Of a stretch of 64,000 bases of DNA, positions 52,368 through 60,270 are shown in pieces (positions within the stretch are counted from its first letter, which is position 1; every line of letters starts with the position of its first letter). Both the position numbers and the translations under genes were made by a program. The notes beneath the pieces are model-generated. The model was not told the origin of the DNA, ran no database searches, and saw only the letters and a list, made by a program, of their open reading frames with translations. Location of the stretch: assembly GCF_011799805.1 (NCBI RefSeq), contig NZ_WXUB01000001.1:558001-622000 (forward strand), written 5' to 3'. Source of the stretch: Maribellus sediminis. GTDB lineage: Bacteria; Bacteroidota; Bacteroidia; Bacteroidales; Prolixibacteraceae.

Positions 52368-53621
52368 ATGAAGCAGCGAAACCTTTTATTAATTATCGCA
52401 GGAATTGTTACAGCCCTTTTTTCATGCAGTCCGGAATTTCAGCCGGAACAGGAAGCACCAAAATTTATTAGCATCGATGGTCCAAATTTAAAGGCACCCG
52501 ATGGGAGCAACTATTTTATAAAAGGTACCAACCTGGGCAACTGGTTAAATCCTGAAGGATATATGTTTCAATTCAAAAGGGTGAATTCGGCCCGCTGGAT
52601 CGATGAGGCTTTTCGTGAGTTGGTTGGCCCTGATTTTACCGATGAATTCTGGAAAATTTTTCAAGATAATTACGTCACGCGGGAAGATATTCAATACATA
52701 AAAAGCACTGGTGCAAACACCATTCGCATACCTTTTCATTACAAGCTGTTTGCCGATGAAGATTACATGGGATTAACGCATGATCAGGATGGTTTTCAGC
52801 GTCTGGACAGTTTGGTGGAGTGGTGCCGCGAGGCGGAGATTTACCTGATCCTGGATATGCACGATGCACCGGGCGGACAAACCGGCGACAACATCGACGA
52901 CAGCTACGGATACCCGTGGTTGTTTGTCAGCGAAAAAAGCCAGGAGTTGTTTGTGGATATCTGGAAAAGAATTGCCGATCATTATAAAAATGAGCCGGTG
53001 ATTTTAGGATACGACCTGTTGAACGAACCAATTGCCACCTATTTTGAAGAAGAACGTGCAATGTTGAACGCACAACTTGAGCCACTTTACATGAAAGCCA
53101 CCAAGGCTATTCGCGAGGTGGATAAGAACCACATTGTGATGTTAGGTGGGGCGCAGTGGAACAGTAATTTCACTGTTTTTACCGATTCGAAGTTCGATGA
53201 GAAACTGATGTACACCTGCCACCGTTACTGGTGCGATACCTTGCAAGCCAATATTCAGGATTTTGTCGATTTCAGGGACTCAGTAAATCTGCCGATTTAC
53301 ATGGGAGAAACGGGGGAAAATACCAACGAATGGATTGCCGCCTGGACCCGGTTGATGATTCGGAACAACATTGGATACACTTACTGGCCTTACAAGAAAA
53401 TGGGCAGCGAGCGTGGCATGGTTACCATCCCAACACCAGAGAACTGGGACCTTGTTGTCGACTTCGTGGAAGGTCCGCGTAGCTCTTATGCACAAATCCG
53501 CGAATCGCGACCCGATCAGGAAGTGGCCAAACAAGCCCTGCTCGATTTTCTCGAAAACTGTAAATACCGAAACTGTTCCAAAAATCCGGATTATATCAGG
53601 GCGATGGATCTGGAGCCGTAA
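52368..53621 (+). CDS. GH5 family glycoside hydrolase, lipoprotein
   Basis: ATG 52368 gives 417 residues with a lipoprotein signal (IVTALFSC). An upstream in-frame ATG at 52320 would put a polar stretch before the signal. The (beta/alpha)8 barrel shows GTNLGNWLNPEG, TIRIPFHYKLF, LDMHDAPGGQ, the acid Glu220 in DLLNEP, HRYWCD and the nucleophile Glu314 in YMGETGE. The start of the barrel is like exo-beta-1,3/1,4-glucanases and glucosylceramidase-type GH5 enzymes; the precise substrate is open. It is exported to the periplasm or surface. Confidence 0.9.
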   Translation: MKQRNLLLIIAGIVTALFSCSPEFQPEQEAPKFISIDGPNLKAPDGSNYFIKGTNLGNWLNPEGYMFQFKRVNSARWIDEAFRELVGPDFTDEFWKIFQDNYVTREDIQYIKSTGANTIRIPFHYKLFADEDYMGLTHDQDGFQRLDSLVEWCREAEIYLILDMHDAPGGQTGDNIDDSYGYPWLFVSEKSQELFVDIWKRIADHYKNEPVILGYDLLNEPIATYFEEERAMLNAQLEPLYMKATKAIREVDKNHIVMLGGAQWNSNFTVFTDSKFDEKLMYTCHRYWCDTLQANIQDFVDFRDSVNLPIYMGETGENTNEWIAAWTRLMIRNNIGYTYWPYKKMGSERGMVTIPTPENWDLVVDFVEGPRSSYAQIRESRPDQEVAKQALLDFLENCKYRNCSKNPDYIRAMDLEP

Positions 53622-53717
53622 CTAAGAATTTAATTGTTGATGCTAATTCTTGCACCGTACTCTAGTGCGGCGCAATTAATAACTAAACTCATTTTCGCTT
53701 CCGGTAAAAGACTTAAT

Positions 53718-55181
53718 TTATTTACTGACTATTTTAAAACGATCGCCTTTTTCGAGTCGCGTACTCAATTCTTTGTTGTTTAATAAAGCAAACTCCTTAT
53801 ACTGATCTTTAGGAACATTTAATGCCGCGAATAATTCCTGTAAAGAAGCTGATTTTGGCGCTGTTTTTACCCTAATCCGCTCAGGTTTAATGTTGATCTT
53901 GTTTTGATCGGTCAGTACCTTGAAATCCCTCCCTGTTGATTCAAATGCCGGCAGGTAATTATCAAAGGTTGTTCCGTTCGAAATTCCATGGAAGATATAT
54001 ACTTTTTCTCCTTTTTTGATGAAGTACGACATAACTTTGGTTACCGTTTGCGAACCGTCCTGTGCCTGGTTTACCTGTTGCGAAACTACTTCTACCGCTT
54101 CATTCCCGTTAACCGAAACTGTTTTTGAATCCAGTGCAGTTAATCTTAAATCACCAAGTGCTTTTTGAGATGCAGCCGCTGGAGTGCTTTCTTCCGAGAG
54201 TGTGAAAATTATGCCTGCTTTCTGGTCGAGGGAAATAATCTGTACCTGTGTCGGTGTGTTCACCAAAACCCATTTGTCGGGAAATTTGAACTGGAAGCGC
54301 AGATCGGGATGATAGAAAGTATTGTTCTCAACAAAACCCTGACGCGGATCTTCGCCATAAACTATGCCGTCGATCATGTCGAGGTAATGATCAGAATTTA
54401 CCGCAAACTTTTCACCCGGATATTTGGCCTGCCACGTATCGGTAAGCGAATGAACCGTTGTAAAACGATCTTTTGGGTCGGGGTGAGTAGACATAAAAGT
54501 AGGTACGCCACCCTCGGAACTGGCCATGCTCATTTTGTCGAGCACGCCAAAAAAATCAGCCATTTTATTGGCATCGTAGCCCATTTTTGTGGCGTATTCC
54601 ACACCCAGCCTGTCGGATTCACGCTCGTGTTCGCGACTAAAACTCAGAAATAGAAGTTGCATCCCGGCCATGGCAACATCGGCCAGTTCGTAAATCTCTT
54701 TCGAGGCGATCATTCCGCCTGCCAGAACAATCTGCCCGATTTGCTGGTTGGTTTGCTGCTGCGCCGTATGACGTGCCGTAACATGTCCCATTTCGTGGCC
54801 AAGCACACCAATCAGTTCGGCTTCACTGTTCATTTGCGCCAGAATTCCGCGGGTAAAATACAGGTAGCCCCCCGGAACTGCAAAAGCATTTACCACCGGT
54901 GAGTCGAGAATGGTAAAATGGTAACGCAGGTTTGGGCGGTGCGACAATTGACCCATTTGCGTTCCTTTCTCTTCCAGAAATTTTTGCAGGGGATCGTTCT
55001 CATAAACTCCAAAGGTCGAGATCACCGAAGGATGGTATTGAGTGCCCATGGCAATTTCCTGTTCTTCGGAAACAAACATAATCTGTCGTTTCCCGCTGAC
55101 CGGATTTACCGCGCACGATGGAATCAAAAAAATCAGAATTAGAACAAAGCTGATAGTAAACAGTGCTTTTCCAGTTTTCAT
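53718..55181 (-). CDS. M48 family metallopeptidase, lipoprotein (BepA-like)
   Basis: The 487-residue product has a lipoprotein signal (LIPSC, Cys23). HExxH is at His129-Glu130-His133 (VLGHEMGHVTARH), and the third ligand is in the EHERESDRLGVEYATKMGYD stretch. SCAVNPVSGKRQIMFVSEEQE is the standard start of periplasmic BepA/LoiP-type proteases, which help in outer-membrane protein assembly. The C-terminal half is a separate beta domain ending in a LysM-like segment (LQELFAALNVPKDQYKEFALLNNKEL), which replaces the TPR domain of BepA. Single gene. Confidence 0.92.
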   Translation of the reverse strand: MKTGKALFTISFVLILIFLIPSCAVNPVSGKRQIMFVSEEQEIAMGTQYHPSVISTFGVYENDPLQKFLEEKGTQMGQLSHRPNLRYHFTILDSPVVNAFAVPGGYLYFTRGILAQMNSEAELIGVLGHEMGHVTARHTAQQQTNQQIGQIVLAGGMIASKEIYELADVAMAGMQLLFLSFSREHERESDRLGVEYATKMGYDANKMADFFGVLDKMSMASSEGGVPTFMSTHPDPKDRFTTVHSLTDTWQAKYPGEKFAVNSDHYLDMIDGIVYGEDPRQGFVENNTFYHPDLRFQFKFPDKWVLVNTPTQVQIISLDQKAGIIFTLSEESTPAAASQKALGDLRLTALDSKTVSVNGNEAVEVVSQQVNQAQDGSQTVTKVMSYFIKKGEKVYIFHGISNGTTFDNYLPAFESTGRDFKVLTDQNKINIKPERIRVKTAPKSASLQELFAALNVPKDQYKEFALLNNKELSTRLEKGDRFKIVSK

Positions 55182-55313
55182 AGTAAGTGGCGCATTAATA
55201 TTATTTTAAACCAAAGTTCAGTCAAATTTTATTAGTCGAATTCAGCTGCTTCAGGTTTATTGTTATTTTTATAAGATCAAACTTAAATATCGTCAAAAAA
55301 TTACTTCAGTTCA

Positions 55314-56858
55314 ATGATCCAGCGTAAAATAATAATAACAATCCAGCTCCTCATCTCGTTCATTTTCTCCGGAATTGCTCAAAATCCTGACTTGTCAGTG
55401 ATCGACACGGCAGATTTGAGAGAATACCTCACTTATCTTGCTTCGGATGAATTACAGGGGCGGAGGCTTGGAACCGAAGTGGATGGATTGAACATGGCGG
55501 CAGATTATCTGGCAGCAAATGCTGCACGTTTGGGATTGATTCCCGGTGCTCCCGGTTATTTTCAAACGGTTGACATGCTAGCTATAGAAAAAGACGAAAC
55601 CAATTTTGTGGAAGTGGTTGATGCAAAGGGTAAATCGAAACTGACAACGCATTCGATGATTGAACTCCGAAGTTCTGAAAAATCAAAAAGTCTGCAGAAT
55701 CTTCCCGTGGTTGTTGTTGGTTTTGCGGATCAGCTACCCGATGAAGATTTTAAGGGGAAAGCGGTTCTTGTTTCCCAGGGAACCGAAGCTAGTTTTAATA
55801 ACAGGCTTTTTCACTGGAATAACCGAATGGAAAATGAGCGCCTGGAAGCAATAAAAAGTAAAAATCCTGAGGCAGTTTTGCTTGTAACCGATCCTAATGA
55901 TAACACCGACAAGATTTTCAGGCAGATCAGTTCCTGGTTTGGCCGAACGCGTTATCAACTGGGTACGCAAGATCAAGCAGAGGAAACACCCGTAATTCTT
56001 GTGCGTTCTGAAGTGGCCGATCAACTGATGGGAGGGAAAGGGAAATACCACAAGTTTCTGACTCAGCTATCGGAAGGAAAACAGCAGGTTCCCTTTACAA
56101 TCGAAAAAAGAAGCCTCAATCTGAAAACTGGCAAAAAGACTGAGAAACTAAATGCAAAAAATGTAGTTGCCATTTTAGAAGGTTCTGATCCGATTCTTAG
56201 AAAGGAGTGTGTGGTGTTGATGTCGCATTACGATCATCTTGGCCTGGATGAAAATGGTGAGGTATACAATGGTGCCGACGACAACGGATCGGGTGTGGTA
56301 ACCATTATGGAGTTGGCAAAAGCCTACGCCGGTTTAAAAGAAAGGCCAAAACGCAGCATTGTTTTTCTTTGGGTTACAGGGGAAGAACTAGGCATGCTTG
56401 GATCGAATTTTTATACCCAAAATCCTATTGTGCCACTTGAAAATACGGTAGCCTGTTTAAATCTCGATATGGTAGGGCGTGTATTTGAAAAGCGCGATAC
56501 CGTTTGGAACAAATCGCCCAAAATAGTGAAGGATTTTGACGGAGTATTTGCGTTATCGAACGATGCCTGGCCTGAACTGGCAAAAATCAATCAAAAATAT
56601 TGCGATGAATTGGGGCTAATCCCCGACACCACGCTGCCAGCCCAATTTATACGTTCGAGCGATCATTATCACTTTCATAAAAACGGAATTCCGATTTTGA
56701 ATTATGCCACGGGTTATCATGCCGATTACCATAAAGTGAGCGACGAGGTGGACAAAATTAATTTCGCAAAGATGAAACGCGTTGCCGAGCTTTGTTTCCT
56801 GGTAAGCCTCGAGGTGGCAAATCGCGAGGATATTGAAATAAATAAGTCGGATCAGTAA
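55314..56858 (+). CDS. Exported M28 family zinc aminopeptidase, first copy
   Basis: The 514-residue product has a signal peptide (IQLLISFIFSGIAQ). An inserted PA-like domain (about 110-270) precedes the catalytic part: MSHYDHLGLDENGEVYNGADDNGSGVVTIMELAKA (metal His and bridging Asp), WVTGEELGMLGSNFY (catalytic Glu-Glu), NLDMVGR and SSDHYHFHKNGIP (last His). It removes amino acids from peptides in the periplasm. It is followed 46 bp on by a paralogue with the same layout. Confidence 0.92.
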   Translation: MIQRKIIITIQLLISFIFSGIAQNPDLSVIDTADLREYLTYLASDELQGRRLGTEVDGLNMAADYLAANAARLGLIPGAPGYFQTVDMLAIEKDETNFVEVVDAKGKSKLTTHSMIELRSSEKSKSLQNLPVVVVGFADQLPDEDFKGKAVLVSQGTEASFNNRLFHWNNRMENERLEAIKSKNPEAVLLVTDPNDNTDKIFRQISSWFGRTRYQLGTQDQAEETPVILVRSEVADQLMGGKGKYHKFLTQLSEGKQQVPFTIEKRSLNLKTGKKTEKLNAKNVVAILEGSDPILRKECVVLMSHYDHLGLDENGEVYNGADDNGSGVVTIMELAKAYAGLKERPKRSIVFLWVTGEELGMLGSNFYTQNPIVPLENTVACLNLDMVGRVFEKRDTVWNKSPKIVKDFDGVFALSNDAWPELAKINQKYCDELGLIPDTTLPAQFIRSSDHYHFHKNGIPILNYATGYHADYHKVSDEVDKINFAKMKRVAELCFLVSLEVANREDIEINKSDQ

Positions 56859-56904
56859 TATTTTGGGAATTAGAATACGAATCAACATATAAAATTTGAA
56901 TAAA

Positions 56905-58482
56905 ATGATTAAAACTAAACTTGCGCTAAACCTGATGTTGCTGTTAGCCGGCAGCATTGTTTTTGCTCAAAACAAACCGGTTGAAACAATTACCGAAAAC
57001 GACTTGCAGGCACATCTTGAATATGTTGCCAGCGACCTGATGCAGGGCCGTGATTTTAATACCATTGTTCCGGGACTCGAACTCACCGCGAATTACATTA
57101 AAACACAGTGTAAAAAACTGGGACTCAAGCCCGGATTCGACGATTATTTTCAAACTGTTGAGATGGTTTCTTCGAAACCCGATCCTGAAAATACCTACTT
57201 TCAGCTAATTGGAGAAAACGGTGAAGTAGCGTTCGAAGGCAAGGATTTCTTTTCGTTGGGAGGTGCAAGTGAAAATGATACCGTAAAAGGAAATATCGTT
57301 TTTACGGGTTACGGCTGGTACAACAACGAAACCAAGTACAACGATACCGAAGGCCTCGATCTGAAAGGGAAAGTTGTGGTTGTGATGACCCGGAATCCGG
57401 AAATGGTTAAAGCAGACGAGAAAAATAATATGCAGATCGAAATGCAAAAAATGCAAAAAGCCGTGATGGGTGGAGCTCAGGCCGTACTTTTTATTTCCGA
57501 TCCTCAAAATCCCGATAAGGAATACATCAACAGCATAAAAAAATACGCTACCGGCGGTATGATGCAACTGAAAGGTGGTCAGGCGAGTCAGAGAATGCCA
57601 ATAAAGTTACTGTTTGGAACAGAGGAGCTTGCCGACCAGATCGTTAAGGAATCGGGTAAAACGCTGGCTCAGATTCAGAATGAAATGAACGAAAGTGGAA
57701 GTCCCAAATCGTTCGATATAAAAGAACTTTCTGCCAACGTTTTGTTGGGTAAAGCCGTTTCAATAATCGAAGGAAAAAATATTGTGGCCATGATAGAAGG
57801 CAGCGATCCTGTTTTAAAGAATGAATGTGTGGTTTACACGGCGCATTACGATCATATGGGTGTGGATGGCGAAGGCGAAATTTACAACGGGGCCGACGAT
57901 AACGGAACTGGAACCGTGGCCTTGCTTGAAATTGCAGAGGCTTTTCAAAGCATGAAAAAGAAACCAAAACGAAGCATCGTATTCGCCTGGGTTACTGCCG
58001 AAGAAAAAGGTTTGATAGGTTCGGATTATTATTCCCGGAATCCGGTTTTTGCAATGGAAAAAACACTGGCCGATATCAATCTTGATATGATTGGCCGTTC
58101 GGCAGAACAAGAACCGGACCCTGATGCTGAAGTGGAAAAAAGTCTGGCCGGCCCCAATGGTTTGTACATTGTCTCAGGGAAACAAAGTTCGGAACTGATG
58201 GGCATCAGCAACGATATCTGCAAGGAACTCGGATTGATTCCAAGCGATAAACTGTCGCAGGCATTTTTAACCCGAAGCGATTATTACCACTTCTACAAAA
58301 ATGGAGTACCCGTTTTGGGATTAAGCACCGGTTTACATGACGATTACCACACCGTAAACGATGAATTGGCTAAAATCGATTACCACAAAATGAAGCGCGT
58401 TGCTCAATACAGCTTTTTAGTGGGCGAAAAAGTAGCCAACCAAAAACAGCGTATCGTGGTGGATAATCCGGCGATGGAGTAG
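56905..58482 (+). CDS. Exported M28 family zinc aminopeptidase, second copy
   Basis: The 525-residue product is a paralogue of the preceding gene: signal peptide (LALNLMLLLAGSIVFAQ), PA-like insertion, then YTAHYDHMGVDGEGEIYNGADDNGTGTVALLEIAEA, WVTAEEKGLIGSDYYSRNP, NLDMIGR and RSDYYHFYKNGVPVLG. The PA part differs most and contains a Met/Lys-rich stretch (MQIEMQKMQKAVMGG), suggesting different substrate preference. The TTG at 56896 is an alternative start. The pair is probably one transcript ended by the hairpin at 58504. Confidence 0.92.
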   Translation: MIKTKLALNLMLLLAGSIVFAQNKPVETITENDLQAHLEYVASDLMQGRDFNTIVPGLELTANYIKTQCKKLGLKPGFDDYFQTVEMVSSKPDPENTYFQLIGENGEVAFEGKDFFSLGGASENDTVKGNIVFTGYGWYNNETKYNDTEGLDLKGKVVVVMTRNPEMVKADEKNNMQIEMQKMQKAVMGGAQAVLFISDPQNPDKEYINSIKKYATGGMMQLKGGQASQRMPIKLLFGTEELADQIVKESGKTLAQIQNEMNESGSPKSFDIKELSANVLLGKAVSIIEGKNIVAMIEGSDPVLKNECVVYTAHYDHMGVDGEGEIYNGADDNGTGTVALLEIAEAFQSMKKKPKRSIVFAWVTAEEKGLIGSDYYSRNPVFAMEKTLADINLDMIGRSAEQEPDPDAEVEKSLAGPNGLYIVSGKQSSELMGISNDICKELGLIPSDKLSQAFLTRSDYYHFYKNGVPVLGLSTGLHDDYHTVNDELAKIDYHKMKRVAQYSFLVGEKVANQKQRIVVDNPAME

Positions 58483-58503
58483 AACTACAATTCTTCGTAA
58501 AAT

Positions 58504-58551
58504 AATTCAGCGGGTGACTATTTGATTTTTATCAAAGTCACCCGCTGAATT
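58504..58551. terminator. Long hairpin between convergent genes
   Basis: Perfect 16-bp stem AATTCAGCGGGTGACT/AGTCACCCGCTGAATT with an inner TTGAT/ATCAA stem; no T-run. It probably acts as bidirectional terminator or mRNA 3' stabiliser. Confidence 0.7.
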
Positions 58552-58643
58552 GCTTTATAGAATTATGAATATCAATTTCGGATTTACTAACAGAACTTCT
58601 CTTTCCTTCGTAAATCTTCAATCGTTAATTATCAATCTAAAAT

Positions 58644-60056
58644 CTATTCTTCCAGTGCTTTTTTCAAGCCTTCGGTAGTAGTGTAGTATTTTACGATCAT
58701 ATTTGGCACTTCCCATTCAGGGAGTTTGCCGTCAACCAAGTATTGCAGGTATTTTTCGGTAACCTGGCCAAAATGAGCTTCGTGTCCAACTTTGTATTTG
58801 TCGGGAATATTCAGTGCCCATTTGGTGTCGCCGAGTTTTTCCAGTTCAATTCCCGGGTATTTTTCAGCCAGCCCCTGAACACCGTTGTTCAGATTACCGG
58901 CAAAAGCTTTCAGATCATCACCCGTAAATTCGATGTACAAACGAGGTTTGTAACCTTCTGCTTCTCCCTGTTGAATAATCAGGTTACACAGGGTTCCGCG
59001 CATGATCGAGTAATGGGTGTCGCCGGCTCCTTCGGGAGCTTCAAAATTCCAGATCACCGAAGCTTTGGCATGAATACCTTTTAAGGTGTAATTGATCTCG
59101 CCGTTGCTGTATACCTTCAAAACATTGTTTTCAATATCTTTCTGAAGGAAATCAGGATAGCTTTCAAGGTGGGTCACCTTTGTAAACATTTCAGGTGTAA
59201 GATCCGTGGTCCATCGTTTGGCCGACATAATTTCCACATCATCTTTCGACAGGATAACTTCAGGAAATGCTTCCCATTGGATCAGGTCGACCAGGTGCGT
59301 ATTTACATCAACAATGCCTTCTCCCTGCTGCTCGGTGTCGAAAAACCATGCCGGGCGGGTGAGTGGTTTCCCCGATACATATTTGAAAAAATGATGGACA
59401 CTTTCTTTCGTAATGGCCGGTTCTTCTTCGGTACCGGTTTGCAATTTCCCAAAAACTTCGGGTAACTGCGAAAGTTCGCGCTGGAGCATCGTGGTGATCT
59501 CGTGGCGCTCGGTCATAATATCGTACAATAAAAGTCCTTTTTCGTCGGCTACCTGAAATGCTTTTTCCAGTTTCGGAAAATCTTCAGGTTTGATAACCAT
59601 CGGTTTATCAGCCAGAACATTAATTCCCGCTTCAACAGTCTTCAGGATATATTCCGTTTTTTTTGCGTTGTTTCCGGCAGTATTCATCACATTGCCCGGT
59701 TTTTCGCTCAGCATTTTCTCCAAATAATCAGCTCCTTTGTAAACCTTCAGGTCCCACGAAGTTGGATCTTCAGCACGGGTGTTATACGATTCTATGCGGG
59801 CCAGCTGGTCCTCTACGTCCGGTCCGTCGGGGGCATAAACATGAACCACCGGATTTACCTGGTCGTACATCGTTTTCAGTACGAGGGCTGCATGAAAATG
59901 CCCCGGGTCGAGCGACATGATCTTTACTTCGCCCTTAGCGCCTGTAAACATATTTTCTTTTTTTTGTGAAGTTTCGCTTGATGATTTTGTTGATCCTCCC
60001 GAACAGGCCGTCATAAAAAGTGCCAGTCCGATCGAAGCCAATAGAAGCTGTCTCAT
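58644..60056 (-). CDS. Exported Gfo/Idh/MocA-type oxidoreductase, lipoprotein
   Basis: The 470-residue product has a lipoprotein signal (LFMTACSGG, Cys18). The following domain has a Rossmann-like fold with VKIMSLDPGHFHAALVL at the start and the family's GINVLADKPMVI with the catalytic Lys-Pro motif. The C-terminal half corresponds to the putative oxidoreductase C-terminal domain that I recall (PF16490). NAD-dependent enzymes are rarely exported; such lipoproteins in Bacteroidota may carry tightly bound cofactor or act on glycans. Substrate unknown. Divergent from the GH95 gene. Confidence 0.87.
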   Translation of the reverse strand: MRQLLLASIGLALFMTACSGGSTKSSSETSQKKENMFTGAKGEVKIMSLDPGHFHAALVLKTMYDQVNPVVHVYAPDGPDVEDQLARIESYNTRAEDPTSWDLKVYKGADYLEKMLSEKPGNVMNTAGNNAKKTEYILKTVEAGINVLADKPMVIKPEDFPKLEKAFQVADEKGLLLYDIMTERHEITTMLQRELSQLPEVFGKLQTGTEEEPAITKESVHHFFKYVSGKPLTRPAWFFDTEQQGEGIVDVNTHLVDLIQWEAFPEVILSKDDVEIMSAKRWTTDLTPEMFTKVTHLESYPDFLQKDIENNVLKVYSNGEINYTLKGIHAKASVIWNFEAPEGAGDTHYSIMRGTLCNLIIQQGEAEGYKPRLYIEFTGDDLKAFAGNLNNGVQGLAEKYPGIELEKLGDTKWALNIPDKYKVGHEAHFGQVTEKYLQYLVDGKLPEWEVPNMIVKYYTTTEGLKKALEE

Positions 60057-60174
60057 AAAATGTTTCTTTGTTGGTTTATTGTGGTAACAAATTTAAAATT
60101 TATTTCAAGACTCGTCGCTGAATTCCGGCAAAAGCTGACTATACAACTTCTTTAGTTCAGGAAACAAATTTCAG

Positions 60175-60204
60175 GTTGTGGTTTAAACGGAATGTTTATT
60201 TTTG
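60175..60204 (+). promoter_or_regulatory. Promoter of the GH95 gene
   Basis: TTG at 60175-60177 and perfect TATTTTTG at 60197-60204, spacing 19 bp, 66 bp before the ATG. Confidence 0.65.
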
Positions 60205-60270
60205 TTCAGATAGTGCTAAGGCCGGTCCGGGAAATTATGGTTCGTTCAGCACTCAATTAAACTTATTAGT

